Assembly (NCBI RefSeq): GCF_001039355.2
Contig: NW_019775181.1
Location: forward strand, 445,379 to 480,382
Source: Lingula anatina
Taxonomy: Eukaryota > Brachiopoda > Lingulata > Lingulida > Lingulidae
DNA length: 35,004 nt
Direction: 5' to 3'
The translations under genes were made by a program, and so were the position numbers. The notes below the pieces were generated by a model, which saw nothing but the letters and a program-made list of their open reading frames with translations, did no database searches and was not told the DNA's origin. Position 1 is the stretch's first letter. Each line of letters begins with the position of its first letter. Shown here in pieces: positions 34,774-35,004 of the stretch.

Positions 34774-35004
34774 GTGTGTACAACTGACCTCTTTCGATCT
34801 GTTTAAAGATGTTAGTTTTTGGGTCCAAAATGGCTGCTCTTTTGTTGCGGTGAAATTAACTGGAGGTGAAGGTCGCGTGCCTTTTGCCTTCTTGTGAAAC
34901 TAATACTTAAAGGGACTGTGCTTTACTTTTTACTCCATTATTTTAATAAATTCATTTAAATTTTTAAAAAATGTCCTACCAATCTTGTCTTAGGCTTCAA
35001 GCCT

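Overview
The window is AT-rich metazoan nuclear DNA. Protein-coding sequence is sparse and split by large introns with GT..AG boundaries. Between the exons lie many decayed transposable elements of several classes: non-LTR LINEs, Penelope-like elements with GIY-YIG, a piggyBac derivative, MITEs and a long-TIR element. A marine invertebrate (lophotrochozoan or invertebrate deuterostome) fits best, but the species cannot be fixed from the sequence.

Layout. 1-1774: no recognisable gene. 1775-14620: a tandem array of a ~1.05 kb non-coding unit (four main copies plus fragments). Insertions split it: a LINE (2107-4302), a piggyBac-type element with clean TTAA target duplication (4676-5711), a Harbinger-type MITE with TTA duplication (6129-6297), a second MITE (6607-6775), LINE debris (8258-9360), a Penelope-like element (12640-13890) and a Penelope-derived foldback (14134-14503). 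The uninterrupted paralogous copies act as empty-site controls for dating these insertions. 16469-17202: two exons holding the start of a guanylate-binding-protein (GBP) type GTPase; the rest of that gene is not present. 17420-19090: a MITE and a LINE endonuclease fragment.

19861-33231 (+): twelve exons that join in frame to 568 codons plus stop of a KAT2A/KAT2B (GCN5/PCAF) histone acetyltransferase. They cover the end of the PCAF N-terminal domain, the complete HAT domain and the C-terminal bromodomain. The first ~270 residues are missing. The introns contain LINE debris, a ~4.16 kb element with ~780 bp terminal inverted repeats (21517-25674), an intronless antisense gene for a type II membrane protein with SPEKS-type repeats (27115-28479), and a decayed out-of-order copy of a HAT exon (29299-29391). 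At 34713-34773 the first coding exon of a SNAG-domain transcription factor (MPRAFLAR start) begins a further + strand gene that leaves the window.

Assembly warning. Single N characters at 19682, 22326 and 24543 look like scaffold joins. The one at 24543 separates two nearly identical 195 bp copies. The one at 19682 lies exactly between the GBP gene that lacks its 3' part and the KAT2 gene that lacks its 5' part, so the two half-genes may have been brought together by a false join.
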